A stretch of DNA of 64,000 nucleotides from Polynucleobacter sp. MWH-Aus1W21 (GTDB taxonomy: Bacteria > Pseudomonadota > Gammaproteobacteria > Burkholderiales > Burkholderiaceae), in the NCBI RefSeq assembly GCF_018687275.1, contig NZ_CP061287.1, positions 1,364,001 through 1,428,000 on the forward strand, read 5' to 3'. Shown piece by piece: positions 45,353 through 55,014 of the stretch. The position numbers and the translations under genes were made by a program. How positions within the stretch are numbered: position 1 is the first letter of the stretch; every line of letters starts with the position of its first letter. Below the pieces are notes generated by a model, which did not search any database, had not been told where the DNA came from, and was given only the letters and a program-made list of their open reading frames with translations.

Positions 45353-46051
45353 ATGGCAGCCATAGAACAGCCTAACTCTCCGAATTTGCATGAGGCTACC
45401 TTCCAGAAGTTGAGATCACTCTTGGTGGAAGGAAAAATCGCGCCTGGCTGCAAACTCAATGAGCGAGAACTGGCTGAGAGCCTCAATGTTTCTCGCACCC
45501 CCATTCGTGAAGCGATTCGTCGCTTAGCTGCAGATGGCTTGGTTGAACTCATCACCAATCGTGGTGCGATCGCAGTACAACTGACTCTTGAAGATGTAAT
45601 TCACACTTTTGATGTGATTGCTGATCTTGAGGGATTTTCTGGGGAGCTAGCCGCCAATAATATTAGCGACGCTACCCTCTCAGAGTTGGAAGCCCTCCAA
45701 TATGAAATGATGGCTTCGTACGCTCGCCGTGATCTATCGAGTTACTACAAACTCAATCTACGTATTCATCATCTGATTAATCAAGCGGCAAATAATCCGG
45801 TGCTGTCTAGACTCTTCACACAAGTCAATGCACGCATTGAAGCCTTACGCTTTCGCTCCAATCAAGATGGCGTGAAATGGGAAAAGGCTGTTGAGGAACA
45901 TCAAGAAATGCTTGATGCCCTCAAGGCTAGAGATCCAGTGCGTATGCGCAAGATCATGATGCAGCACGTCAAGAACAAACGAGATGTAGTTGTGCAACTT
46001 CTTAAATCAGAAGCTGCACAAATGAATAATGTGGAGACAGTGAAGTCATGA
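45353..46051 (+). CDS. GntR-family regulator (FadR/FCD type)
   Basis: 232 residues. Winged HTH with LNERELAESLNVSRTPIREAIRRLAADGLV (about 37-66) and a C-terminal all-helical FCD effector domain (about 85-220) with metal-ligand-like Asp and His residues. It overlaps the dehydrogenase gene by 4 bp and faces the aminotransferase, so both are the likely targets. The ligand is probably a 2-hydroxyacid, an inference from context. Confidence 0.92.
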   Translation: MAAIEQPNSPNLHEATFQKLRSLLVEGKIAPGCKLNERELAESLNVSRTPIREAIRRLAADGLVELITNRGAIAVQLTLEDVIHTFDVIADLEGFSGELAANNISDATLSELEALQYEMMASYARRDLSSYYKLNLRIHHLINQAANNPVLSRLFTQVNARIEALRFRSNQDGVKWEKAVEEHQEMLDALKARDPVRMRKIMMQHVKNKRDVVVQLLKSEAAQMNNVETVKS

Positions 46052-49000
46052 ACAAGCCCTTAAACCTCAAAGAACTCATGGTAGATCAAGCTGAGCTAGC
46101 TAAACGCTTGCGCCAAGAGACCTCTGGCGATGTTATGACCGATAACGCAAGTCGCGGACGTTATGCAACTGATGCCTCAATTTATCAAGCGATGCCAGTT
46201 GCAGTCTTTGTACCAAAGACTGCACAAGATATTGCCAGCGCCATTCAGATAGCTGCTGAACTAGGTGTCCCTGTACTACCTCGTGGTGGTGGCACCAGCC
46301 AGTGCGGCCAAACTACTGGTGCAGCACTGGTTATTGATAACACCAAATATTTCAGAAACGTTTTAGATCTCAATCTGAATAAGGGTTATGTAGAAGTTGA
46401 GCCGGGCATCGTACTTGATCACCTCAATGGCTCACTGAAGCAACATGGCCTTTGGTATCCGGTCGACGTATCGACTGCTGGACAAGCAACGATTGGTGGT
46501 ATGGCAGGCAACAACTCCTGCGGCAGTCGCTCGATTGCTTACGGCAATATGGTCCACAACGTTTTAGGGATTGATGCGTGGTTAGCTAATGGCCAAGTGG
46601 CACAGTTTGGCAATTACGCTAACAGTTCAGGTGTTGCTAAAGAGTTGGGCGACTTTGTTAAAGGCTTAGCCCATACCCTCACACCCGAGATCGAGGCGCA
46701 TTTTCCAAAGGTATTAAGACGGGTTGCAGGATATAACCTCGATATCTTCAATCCCCAAAGTGAATTACCGTATACCCAAGATGGCAGCGTCAACCTGGCT
46801 CACTTGTTGGTGGGTAGCGAAGGCACTCTGGCATATTTCAAGTCACTCAAGCTGAAGTTAGCGCCATTGCCTCAACATAAAGTACTCGGCATTGTGAATT
46901 TTGCAAGCTTCTATAAAGCAATGGATAGTGCTCAGCATATTGTGAAACTCGGCCCTACTGCTGTAGAGCTAGTGGATCGCACGATGATTGATTTGGCACG
47001 CAGCAACCCAAGTTTCAAGAAAACTATCGAAACTGCTTTAATCGATCACACCGCACAAACACCTGAAGCGATTTTATTGGTGGAGTTTTCGGGTGAAGCG
47101 CATGCGCCACTATTAGATAAGCTCAAAGCCCTGCAAGAACTCATGAGTGATCTGGGCTTGCCAGGTTCTGTAGTGACTATGCCTGATGCATCTCTACAAA
47201 AGAATCTGTGGGAAGTGCGCAAAGCAGGCCTGAACATTATGATGAGCCTCAAAGGTGATGGCAAACCAGTGAGCTTTATTGAAGACTGCGCCGTACCTCT
47301 CGAGAGTTTGGCGGATTACACTCAAGCACTCACTGAAGTATTTTCTAAATATGGCTCACGTGGCACTTGGTATGCCCACGCATCCGTAGGTACATTGCAC
47401 GTACGCCCAATTCTGGATATGCGCAGAGATGGCGCCCAGAAAATGCGTGCTGTTGCCGAAGAAGCCTCTGCGTTAGTACGCAAATACAAAGGCGCCTATA
47501 GCGGCGAACATGGTGATGGCCTTTGCCGTGGCGAATGGATTTCTTGGCAGTTTGGCCCGAAGATCACTGAAGCCCTCGCAGAAATCAAACATGCATTTGA
47601 TCCAAAGGGATTATTTAATCCAGGCAAGATTGTTAATCCGCCTAAGATGGATGACTCCATCAACTTTAGATTTCCACCAAACTATAAAGTCATTCCATTA
47701 CAACCAGCCCTCGACTGGTCAGCATGGAATGTGCAAAATGATCCTGTCACAGAAGAAACAACTGCACCTGGTACTGGCGGTGATCCAGCAATGGGATTGG
47801 CTAAGGCTGTAGAGATGTGCAATAACAATGGACACTGCCGTAAGTTTGATGCGGAAGTCATGTGCCCTAGTTATCGCGTTACCAGAGACGAGAAGCACCT
47901 CACTCGCGGTAGAGCAAATACGCTACGTCTTGCACTCTCCAACCAACTCGACATTAAAGATAAATCCTCACCCCTAGGTAGCGATGCTATTAAAGAAGTG
48001 ATGGAGCTTTGCGTAAGCTGTAAGGCTTGCCGCCGTGAATGCCCTACTGGCGTAGACATGGCTAAGATGAAGATTGAGTTTCTCTCCGCTTACAAGAGAC
48101 GTGTAGGTCACTCACTCAGAGATCTAGCGGTGGCCTATCTACCTAAATACGCCAGCACGATTAGCAATATTCCATTTTTGCCAAGTCTTCTCAATCTACG
48201 CAATCACATTGCACCAATAGCTAAGCTTCAAGAATGGATCATGGGTATCTCAGCACAAAGAAGTTTGCCAATTTGGAAGAGCAAAACCTTCTGGAATCAG
48301 AAAGCAAAAGATTCTTATCAATACACTCCAGAACAATTAGCAAACAATACCGACGGTAAGGGTGTTGTGCTTTTAGCCGATACATTTAACGCTTACTTTG
48401 AAGATGAAAATCTCCAGGCAGCATTAAAAGTACTCAAGGCTGCGGGCTATCGAGTGCATATCCCCAACAAGAATCAAAGCAAGAGTCAAAGTAAGAGCCA
48501 GCAAATTGAGAATCAAAATCAAACCAATACTTGTTCTAAAGAGTTTTGTTGTGGCAGAACCTATTTAGCGGCAGGGATGGTTGATAAGGCCAAGAGCACT
48601 TTAGGTGAGTTGGTTGATCATCTTGCACCCTATGCTGACAAACACATTCCAATTATTGGTTTAGAACCATCCTGCCTCTTCACCTTAAAAGATGAGGCGC
48701 TTGTAATGGGCTTTGGCGAACGCGCTGTCAGCGTTTCGAAGCAAGCGCAATTGCTAGAAGAATTTTTGGCAATCGAAGTGATAGCAGGCAACCTCAAGTT
48801 AAATCTGAAAGCAGCTAATAAATCCGTACTGTTTCATGGTCACTGTCATCAAAAGTCATTTGCTGCAGTAACTCCCGCAATGGAATTGCTTAAACTTATT
48901 CCTAACGCAGAACCTAAGCTCATTGAATCATCTTGCTGCGGTATGGCAGGTAGCTTTGGTTATGAAGCTGAACACATTGAAGTATCTAAGCAAATGGCGG

Positions 49001-49140
49001 AAGCTAGCCTATTGCCTAGTATTCGCAAGTCGCCAGATAGTTGGGTGGTGGCTGATGGCACGAGCTGTCGTCATCAGATTGCGGATGGCACTCAAAGAGA
49101 GGCTGTGCATATCGCTAGAATTTTGGCGGCACACCTATAG
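46048..49140 (+). CDS. FAD-linked and 4Fe-4S 2-hydroxyacid dehydrogenase (YdiJ-like fusion)
   Basis: 1030 residues. The FAD-binding type 4 domain (about 45-270) has PVLPRGGGTSQCGQTTG. The FAD C-terminal domain (to about 540) has GEHGDGLCRGEW. Ferredoxin-type clusters are at CNNNGHCRKF and CVSCKACRRECPTG (about 590-675), and a CCG domain follows with HGHCHQKS and SSCCGMAGSFGYE (about 930-975). This single-chain layout is that of E. coli YdiJ (D-2-hydroxyglutarate dehydrogenase) and relatives of D-lactate and glycolate dehydrogenases. The substrate is open; the aminotransferase and GlcG neighbours favour glycolate or another small 2-hydroxyacid. A Ser/Lys/Gln/Asn-rich linker lies near 810-830. 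Confidence 0.9.
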   Translation: MNKPLNLKELMVDQAELAKRLRQETSGDVMTDNASRGRYATDASIYQAMPVAVFVPKTAQDIASAIQIAAELGVPVLPRGGGTSQCGQTTGAALVIDNTKYFRNVLDLNLNKGYVEVEPGIVLDHLNGSLKQHGLWYPVDVSTAGQATIGGMAGNNSCGSRSIAYGNMVHNVLGIDAWLANGQVAQFGNYANSSGVAKELGDFVKGLAHTLTPEIEAHFPKVLRRVAGYNLDIFNPQSELPYTQDGSVNLAHLLVGSEGTLAYFKSLKLKLAPLPQHKVLGIVNFASFYKAMDSAQHIVKLGPTAVELVDRTMIDLARSNPSFKKTIETALIDHTAQTPEAILLVEFSGEAHAPLLDKLKALQELMSDLGLPGSVVTMPDASLQKNLWEVRKAGLNIMMSLKGDGKPVSFIEDCAVPLESLADYTQALTEVFSKYGSRGTWYAHASVGTLHVRPILDMRRDGAQKMRAVAEEASALVRKYKGAYSGEHGDGLCRGEWISWQFGPKITEALAEIKHAFDPKGLFNPGKIVNPPKMDDSINFRFPPNYKVIPLQPALDWSAWNVQNDPVTEETTAPGTGGDPAMGLAKAVEMCNNNGHCRKFDAEVMCPSYRVTRDEKHLTRGRANTLRLALSNQLDIKDKSSPLGSDAIKEVMELCVSCKACRRECPTGVDMAKMKIEFLSAYKRRVGHSLRDLAVAYLPKYASTISNIPFLPSLLNLRNHIAPIAKLQEWIMGISAQRSLPIWKSKTFWNQKAKDSYQYTPEQLANNTDGKGVVLLADTFNAYFEDENLQAALKVLKAAGYRVHIPNKNQSKSQSKSQQIENQNQTNTCSKEFCCGRTYLAAGMVDKAKSTLGELVDHLAPYADKHIPIIGLEPSCLFTLKDEALVMGFGERAVSVSKQAQLLEEFLAIEVIAGNLKLNLKAANKSVLFHGHCHQKSFAAVTPAMELLKLIPNAEPKLIESSCCGMAGSFGYEAEHIEVSKQMAEASLLPSIRKSPDSWVVADGTSCRHQIADGTQREAVHIARILAAHL

Positions 49141-49144
49141 CAAA

Positions 49145-49516
49145 TTAACGTATAACGCCGTAACCCACCATTAACAAGGTTCCAGTCAATAAGGCTGGAA
49201 CCAATCGTTTTGTGGGTTTAGAAATCATCACACCAATCGCCAAAGTGCAGATCAGGATGCGAATCCATAAAGGAACTGTTGCCATTAGACCAAGCGGCAT
49301 CACAATCAAACGCACTGTGAGTGCAGCAACCATCGCATAAGTCACCGCAGCAAGCCAGCGAAAGATCTCGCTATCTTGATTAATGCTCTGCGACAAAAAA
49401 ACACCGATTGCGCGACAGAAGTAAGTGCCAAAACAGGCGCCAACCAATGCAATCCATAGTCCCCATCCTGTCAGAGCATCACTCATATGACTTAATGTCT
49501 CCATCGCTCCACTCAT
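49145..49516 (-). CDS. azlD: AzlD-family branched-chain amino acid export subunit
   Basis: 123 residues with four hydrophobic helices, typical length of AzlD. Contains CFGTYFCRAIGVFLSQ and the central AVTYAMVAALTVRL segments of the family. Overlaps azlC by 4 bp; AzlC and AzlD together export branched-chain amino acids or analogues. Confidence 0.88.
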   Translation of the reverse strand: MSGAMETLSHMSDALTGWGLWIALVGACFGTYFCRAIGVFLSQSINQDSEIFRWLAAVTYAMVAALTVRLIVMPLGLMATVPLWIRILICTLAIGVMISKPTKRLVPALLTGTLLMVGYGVIR

Positions 49517-50298
49517 CCAAGCACTCCCGCTTTTTTGCGCAAGAACTTGCGATCGATAAAGTAAGCCATAGTGCCCGCAACCAAACCAGCCGTTAACAAA
49601 CTGGTATCGCGATCAATAATGAAAAAGATAGGGCCAAAGATGCAGCCCAATAAAAGTGCAATACGATTAATCCAGGGCTTTACTTCGGTAAAGGTGAGCA
49701 AGAAGAACAATGGATTAATAAATACCAAACCCAAAGTAACTGGCTTTGGCACCATACCTGCTAAGTAGTAACCCAAAATTGTTCCAGGCACGGAGATCAG
49801 CCAACATAACAAACCTAAGCCTACAAAATAACTAAGGCGATGCTTAATCTCAATCGCATGAAACTCTCTCATCGAGATAGCCCATGCTGTCATGGCCAGC
49901 AAATGGACAGAGGCATAGAGACTGCGATTGCGATCTTTTTGATGAAACTGCGGAAAGAGTGTCACTGTCATGGTGATAAAGCGTGTTGAGGTCAGCGTAA
50001 CCGCTAATGCAATCGCCAGTACTGATGATCCGGTAATGGCCATCTCAAGCAAAACAACTTGGCCCGGCAATGCGAACATAAAAAACGAAGTAAAGGTGGT
50101 AAACCAAACATCAAATCCATTGGTTTTACCCATCGCCCCAAATCCCACCATACCAGCAAAGAGCACCATTGCAGGCGCACCAGCTGCATCACGCATGCCA
50201 GACCAAAAAGCGTGACTTGGATTTTTAAAGCGTTGTACAGCAGCCTCTTCTAGCGCAATTTCGCTAGGATCAATATAGGGCTGGTCGTTCGATGACAT
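49513..50298 (-). CDS. azlC: AzlC-family branched-chain amino acid exporter
   Basis: 261 residues from the ATG at 50298 (MSSNDQPY); a 20-residue upstream extension lacks support. About six to eight helices; FWSGMRDAAGAPAMVLFAGMVGFGAMG and ALPGQVVLLEMAITGSSVLA resemble AzlC. The larger of the AzlCD pair. Confidence 0.9.
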   Translation of the reverse strand: MSSNDQPYIDPSEIALEEAAVQRFKNPSHAFWSGMRDAAGAPAMVLFAGMVGFGAMGKTNGFDVWFTTFTSFFMFALPGQVVLLEMAITGSSVLAIALAVTLTSTRFITMTVTLFPQFHQKDRNRSLYASVHLLAMTAWAISMREFHAIEIKHRLSYFVGLGLLCWLISVPGTILGYYLAGMVPKPVTLGLVFINPLFFLLTFTEVKPWINRIALLLGCIFGPIFFIIDRDTSLLTAGLVAGTMAYFIDRKFLRKKAGVLG

Positions 50299-50324
50299 AG
50301 GGCAATTGTAAAGCTTGTGGGTAA

Positions 50325-51422
50325 TTATGTTGACTTGGTTTTTTGTCCTAAGGCCCACTCAATGTGTTCAGTCACCAAAGGATCAGCAGCGGGAAGCGCT
50401 GCGTTTAAAGCCTCAACAATTGCTTCGTTCTCAACATCATTTGCCAAGGCATTACCCATTGCGACGGCCAGGTTACGGCGCCAACGACTAAATCCAATTC
50501 TGCGAATAGCGCTACCTTCATGGCGTTGTTCAAACTCTTGCTCAGTCCACGACCATAACTGTAAGAGGGTTGCCTGCCCTAATCCATGGCGTCTTGCAAA
50601 ATCTGGTAACTCCGTGCGTTTGGCAAATTTATTCCAAGGGCAAATGAGTTGGCAGTCATCACAGCCATATACACGATTACCCATAGCCTGTCGAAACTCT
50701 ATAGGAATGGAGTCAGGATTTTCAATGGTTAAGTAAGAGATGCATCTTCTTGCATCAAGTTGGTATGGAGCGGTGATAGCTTGGGTAGGACATATATCGA
50801 TACAGGATGTACAGGTACCGCAATGCTCTTCAATCTCTTGATCTATTGGCAGCGGCACATCTACTAAGATCTCGCCCAAGAAAAATGTAGAACCAGATTC
50901 GCGATTGAGCAAGAGTGTATGTTTGCCGCGCCAACCTAAGCCTGCTTTACGCGCAAGCTCGACTTCCATCAAGGGCGCTGAATCCGTAAACACGCGGTAA
51001 CCAAGTGTTCCGATGCGCTCTTCAATCAATTTAGCAAATTCTTGTAAGCGGTTACGCAGCACCTTGTGATAATCACGCCCTCTGGCATACATCGATACCA
51101 CCGCTTGAGCAGGGTCCCCTAGTCGTTGCCACTCACTATCAAAATCAGTCTCGGGCGGCAGATAGTTCATCGACACACAAATAACACGTACGGTGCCAGG
51201 GACCAAAAGCTCCGGATTAGCGCGCATCTCGGCATGGCGTTGCATGTATTCCATTTGACCGTGACGACCTTCAGCCAACCACTCCTTCAAGCGCTCAGTC
51301 GCAGGGCCTAAATGGGTATCGGTAATCCGCAGACCATCAAACCCCAGTGCCATAGCCTGGGCATTGAGCCAATTGCGCAGATTGGACTCGTCTAAGGATT
51401 GAGGGCTGGTAGATAAAGGCAT
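50325..51422 (-). CDS. queG: Epoxyqueuosine reductase
   Basis: 365 residues, final step of queuosine synthesis; binds cobalamin and two 4Fe-4S clusters. Cysteine motifs CGTCTSCIDICPTQAI and CDDCQLICPWNKFA (about 195-270), plus DSAPLMEVELARKAGLGWRGKHT (cobalamin-binding region). QueG needs B12, giving one reason for the B12 uptake locus in this window. Divergent from tsaE, 43 bp between starts. Confidence 0.95.
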   Translation of the reverse strand: MPLSTSPQSLDESNLRNWLNAQAMALGFDGLRITDTHLGPATERLKEWLAEGRHGQMEYMQRHAEMRANPELLVPGTVRVICVSMNYLPPETDFDSEWQRLGDPAQAVVSMYARGRDYHKVLRNRLQEFAKLIEERIGTLGYRVFTDSAPLMEVELARKAGLGWRGKHTLLLNRESGSTFFLGEILVDVPLPIDQEIEEHCGTCTSCIDICPTQAITAPYQLDARRCISYLTIENPDSIPIEFRQAMGNRVYGCDDCQLICPWNKFAKRTELPDFARRHGLGQATLLQLWSWTEQEFEQRHEGSAIRRIGFSRWRRNLAVAMGNALANDVENEAIVEALNAALPAADPLVTEHIEWALGQKTKST

Positions 51423-51465
51423 ATGGAATACAGAATGTAGCGCAATAATTGAATAAACTAGGGGA

Positions 51466-52005
51466 ATGGCTCAAACACAGGCAACGACAACAAAGGCGAC
51501 CCAGCTTACCGCAATAGAACTCTATTGTAGGCAGGAAGCCGATACCGCTTCTCTTGCTAAGCAGCTTGCCACCAGTTTTGAGCACTTTCTAAGTAAGCAG
51601 TCTGGCTCGCATCTCAATATCTCTCTAGAAGGAGATTTGGGGGCTGGAAAAACGACCTTTGCCAGATACCTCATTCAGTCTATGGGTCATGATGGCAAAG
51701 TTAAGAGTCCCACCTATACCCTATGCGAACCCTACCCACTGCAATTAAAAGGACAGGCGATTACTGTTCACCACTTTGATTTGTATCGCATGCGCGATCC
51801 CTTAGAATGGCAAGAGGCAGGATTTGCAGAACATTTTGATGTGCCAGGCATTTGCTTAATTGAATGGCCAGAAAAATCAGAAGGAAGCTTGCCAGGCTTT
51901 GACATTCAGATTCAGCTTGCTGCCGGTGCAGATGAAAATGAACGCTCTATTAAGATAAATGCCTTGAGTCAATCTGGCTTAGTAGCATTAAAAGAGATTC
52001 AATAG
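51466..52005 (+). CDS. tsaE: tRNA t6A biosynthesis ATPase TsaE
   Basis: 179 residues. Walker A EGDLGAGKTTFARYL (about 56-70), SPTYTLCEPY and the VCLIEWPEKS-like ICLIEWPEKSEG segment are diagnostic. Works with TsaB, TsaC and TsaD to make N6-threonylcarbamoyladenosine. A 9-bp gap to the amidase gene, a conserved tsaE-amiC pairing. Confidence 0.95.
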   Translation: MAQTQATTTKATQLTAIELYCRQEADTASLAKQLATSFEHFLSKQSGSHLNISLEGDLGAGKTTFARYLIQSMGHDGKVKSPTYTLCEPYPLQLKGQAITVHHFDLYRMRDPLEWQEAGFAEHFDVPGICLIEWPEKSEGSLPGFDIQIQLAAGADENERSIKINALSQSGLVALKEIQ

Positions 52006-52014
52006 AAGTAATAC

Positions 52015-53373
52015 ATGAGCACCAATAAGATCAAGCCAAAGATCAATCTCTTGAAAAGACAAACGCTCAAGACTTCAGCGAAGTTTTTGAGTTTTGCTGT
52101 ATTACTCACTGAGGTTGATATTTCCTGGGGTGCCAAGATATTGGGCGTACGTGTCTGGCCCTCTGAGGACTATACCCGCGTTACCCTGGAATCCGATACT
52201 CCACTGCCTATTACTCAACAGATTCTGACCAATCCAGATCGCTTGGTAGTTGATGTGCAGGGATTGGAACTCAATCCTACACTTAAAGATTTAGTAGCTA
52301 AAGTAAAACCCAACGATCCTTATATCTCGCAAGTTCGAGTGGGGCAATTTCAGCCAGGGATAGTACGTTTGGTGTTTGACTTAAAAGAGCCAATCAAACC
52401 ACAACTCTTTACACTTGATCCAGTAGCCGAGTACAACTACCGTATGGTGTTTGATTTGTACCCCACCACTCCCCCAGATCCTTTAATGGCCCTAGTAAGA
52501 GGCAGCGCTAAAAAAGAAACTGCCCTTGAGAAATCTAATGAAGAAATTGACCTGATTGCGCAGTTTGCTACCAAGAAGGAAAAAGAGCTTGCTAAAGTAC
52601 CGGCAGCGCCAGTCGCTCAAGCCATACCCGAAACCAAAGAATTGCCAGCGCCCGCCAAATACAAGCGATTGATCACGATTGCGATTGATCCTGGCCATGG
52701 CGGTGAAGATCCCGGCGCAATTGGTGCGGCGGGATCCAAGGAAAAGAATGTTGTTCTGGCAATTGCAAAGCGACTCAAAGATAAGATTGAAGGCGAAGCC
52801 TATATGCGTCCTTTTTTGACTAGAGATGGTGACTACTTTGTGCCACTGCATGTCAGAGTCCAAAAAGCGAGGCGAGTTGAAGCGGATTTATTTGTATCCA
52901 TTCATGCGGATGCCTTTATTGAAAGAAACGCCAGAGGTGCCTCAGTATTTGCACTCTCGCAAATGGGCGCTAGCAGTACAACCGCACGCTGGATGGCCAA
53001 TAAAGAAAATGCTTCTGATTTAATTGGCGGTATCAATATCAAGACACAAGATAGGCAAGTTGCCAACCTGCTCCTAGATATGTCGACTACCGCTCAGATC
53101 AAAGACTCTCTGCAGGTGGGTAATTCCATCTTGAAGCAAATTGGTGGATTTGCAACCCTTCATAAACCAAAGGTAGAACAAGCTAGTTTTGCGGTTTTGA
53201 AGGCACCTGACATTCCCTCGATCCTCGTAGAAACTGCTTTTATTAGCAATCCACAGGAAGAGGCTCGATTAAACGATGACAGCTATCAGGATCGCATTGC
53301 AGGGGCAATTTTGAGGGGAATTAAGGAGTATTTTTCCAAAAATCCGCCGGTCGCTAGACGGGTAAATTCATAA
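52015..53373 (+). CDS. amiC: N-acetylmuramoyl-L-alanine amidase (AmiC-type)
   Basis: 452 residues. N-terminal signal region (about 20-42), AMIN domain (about 43-155) that targets the septum, a linker, and an amidase_3 catalytic domain (about 220-445). The zinc ligands are in IAIDPGHGGEDPGAIG (His and Glu) and SIHADAF (His), with the catalytic Glu in ILVETAFISN. Cleaves the stem peptide from peptidoglycan during cell separation. Confidence 0.94.
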   Translation: MSTNKIKPKINLLKRQTLKTSAKFLSFAVLLTEVDISWGAKILGVRVWPSEDYTRVTLESDTPLPITQQILTNPDRLVVDVQGLELNPTLKDLVAKVKPNDPYISQVRVGQFQPGIVRLVFDLKEPIKPQLFTLDPVAEYNYRMVFDLYPTTPPDPLMALVRGSAKKETALEKSNEEIDLIAQFATKKEKELAKVPAAPVAQAIPETKELPAPAKYKRLITIAIDPGHGGEDPGAIGAAGSKEKNVVLAIAKRLKDKIEGEAYMRPFLTRDGDYFVPLHVRVQKARRVEADLFVSIHADAFIERNARGASVFALSQMGASSTTARWMANKENASDLIGGINIKTQDRQVANLLLDMSTTAQIKDSLQVGNSILKQIGGFATLHKPKVEQASFAVLKAPDIPSILVETAFISNPQEEARLNDDSYQDRIAGAILRGIKEYFSKNPPVARRVNS

Positions 53374-53441
53374 GCCACTTGTAACTACAAGGGCTGACGG
53401 GCAGACCCCACAGACCTGGGGATGACCCACAAACTTCTTGC

Positions 53442-53447
53442 TATAAT
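53442..53447 (+). promoter_or_regulatory. -10 element of tRNA-Lys
   Basis: A perfect TATAAT lies 14 bases upstream of the mature tRNA-Lys 5' end. No clear -35 element is visible. Confidence 0.6.
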
Positions 53448-53460
53448 TTATGGCTTAACT

Positions 53461-53536
53461 GGGTCGGTAGCTCAGTCGGTAGAGCAGCGGACTTTTAATC
53501 CGTTGGTCGCGAGTTCGAATCTCGCCCGACCCACCA
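53461..53536 (+). tRNA. tRNA-Lys (anticodon UUU)
   Basis: 76 bases with encoded CCA. Acceptor GGGTCGG/CCGACCC, D-arm GCTCAGTCGGTAGAGC, anticodon loop CTTTTAA, T-arm GAGTTCGAATCTC. Complete and preceded by a TATAAT. Its 3' 45 bases recur at 55411-55455. Confidence 0.98.
53492..53536 (+). repeat. tRNA-Lys 3' segment, left copy of direct repeat
   Basis: 45 bases from the anticodon loop to CCA recur at 55411-55455 with one mismatch (44/45 identical), the form expected of an integration site regenerated at the tRNA. Confidence 0.85.
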
Positions 53537-53546
53537 GTTATACAAA

Positions 53547-53580
53547 AGCCTCTAGAGAAATCTAGGGGCTTTTTCTTTTT
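53547..53580 (+). terminator. Rho-independent terminator of tRNA-Lys
   Basis: AGCCTCTAGA and TCTAGGGGCT form a 10-bp stem (one G-T pair) with a GAAA loop, followed by a T-rich run TTTTTCTTTTT, 10 bases after the tRNA. Confidence 0.85.
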
Positions 53581-53695
53581 GGATTGTTAAATGTTGGAAC
53601 TGTTGGTGACAATGTGCGATCTATGAAGTTGTTATGGATCAGGATGGGAGGCGCTGGTTGACAATCTTGGACTATTGGCAACTCAAGAGACTTGC

Positions 53696-53718
53696 AAGTG
53701 TCGCGTTTCGCGACACTT
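53696..53718. repeat. TGTCG-type palindrome, copy 1
   Basis: Arms AAGTGTCGCG (53696-53705) and CGCGACACTT (53709-53718) are perfectly complementary with a TTT centre. A near copy is at 55253-55275. It lies 120 bp before the HPP-CBS gene. Confidence 0.75.
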
Positions 53719-53837
53719 AATCATGTCATTTCTTAGGAAAACTGACTCATATACTCATGGCTCAGAATGAAGTCAACACAACCGTATAACAAGCTCTAAA
53801 ATCTACCCCATCTTCATATCGAAATCAAAGATCAATT

Positions 53838-54941
53838 ATGTTGACAGACTTATTCAAAAGGTGGTCAGGGGCTTTAGTAACAACCCGCAAAGAACTATAT
53901 ATAGGCACTCTAGGCGCAGGATTGGGTCTGCTTAGTACTGAAGCCATTTGCCGATGGACATTGGGAATAACTCAGCCTTGGTTTGTCATACCCATGGGGG
54001 CATCAGCAGTATTGCTATTTGCCGTACCGGCAAGCCCTCTTGCTCAGCCCTGGTCAATCATAGGTGGCAACACAGTATCAGCCCTATCAGGAGTAATTTG
54101 CTATTGGATATTTGGTGATACCGGTTTTGCAATTTCACTTGCTGGCGCTCTAGCAGTAGGCTCCATGTTCTTCTTTAGATGCGTCCATCCCCCAGGCGGA
54201 GCAATTGCTTTGACCGCAGTTCTTGGGGGTAGCTCAATTCACGCGCTCGGATTTCAATTTGTTTTATCGCCCGTGCTACTAAATAGCGCCATTCTGTTAG
54301 CTCTAGCAGTCATATTTAATAAAATTGCTGGAAGGAAATATCCACACTATCCTAAGCCAGCGCCCAATATGCACAGCACAAATGACCTATTACCAAGTCA
54401 ACGAGCGGGCATACAACGTCAAGACCTCGATGCCGCCCTAGCTTCATATGGAGAAGTCTTAGATATCAACCCCGGCGATCTTCAAGAAATCATGATACGA
54501 GCTCAAATGCAAGCTCAACGTCGCCATTGGGGTCATTTGCTATGTAAAGATATTATGTCTCGAGATCTCATCACGATTAATCCAGATGCTTCTGTCGCTG
54601 ACGCGTGGCATCTGCTAGCAAAGCATAGGATCAAAAGCGTTCCAGTTGTAACAAAAGATAATTTGCTTGTTGGCATTGTTTCCGTTCCGGACTTTTTTAT
54701 CGACCGACATAATCCCGCCATGCAAACCATTCCCAGAATGATTAACTCCAAATACGTGCATGAAATTATGTCCACTAATGTCCGGACTGCAAAGCCAGAT
54801 CAACCCTTATCAGAGCTAGCCAAGACTTTCACAGATCTAGGTATGCATTATTTGCCAGTGACAGATGAATCAGAAAAGCTAATAGGAATGCTCACCCAAT
54901 CCGATCTTTTGGGCGCTCTTTTTTCAAAGGACGTTAGCTAA
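53838..54941 (+). CDS. HPP-family membrane protein with two CBS domains
   Basis: 367 residues. Residues about 20-175 form four or more membrane segments with the family hallmark RCVHPPGGAIALTAV near residue 117. The C-terminal part carries a CBS pair (about 232-290, starting CKDIMSRDLITINPDASV, and about 309-365, starting VHEIMSTNVRTAKPDQPL) that would bind adenine nucleotides. HPP proteins of plastids and cyanobacteria have been reported as nitrite transporters. The nearby nitrate reductase operon and second HPP gene make nitrite movement a fair guess. It lies between the tRNA-Lys att-like repeats, so it may be acquired. Confidence 0.88.
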   Translation: MLTDLFKRWSGALVTTRKELYIGTLGAGLGLLSTEAICRWTLGITQPWFVIPMGASAVLLFAVPASPLAQPWSIIGGNTVSALSGVICYWIFGDTGFAISLAGALAVGSMFFFRCVHPPGGAIALTAVLGGSSIHALGFQFVLSPVLLNSAILLALAVIFNKIAGRKYPHYPKPAPNMHSTNDLLPSQRAGIQRQDLDAALASYGEVLDINPGDLQEIMIRAQMQAQRRHWGHLLCKDIMSRDLITINPDASVADAWHLLAKHRIKSVPVVTKDNLLVGIVSVPDFFIDRHNPAMQTIPRMINSKYVHEIMSTNVRTAKPDQPLSELAKTFTDLGMHYLPVTDESEKLIGMLTQSDLLGALFSKDVS

Positions 54942-55014
54942 GCACCAATCCATAAAAGTCAAATATCTCGAAATGAGGCACTTGTAGCTTAACTTCAGAT
55001 TGCAGATTGGGTGA

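Noticed and set aside
48470..48530. Repeated AAGAGTCAAAGTAAG-like bases in the YdiJ-like gene
   Set aside because: A short in-frame Ser/Lys/Gln linker between domains, not a DNA repeat element.
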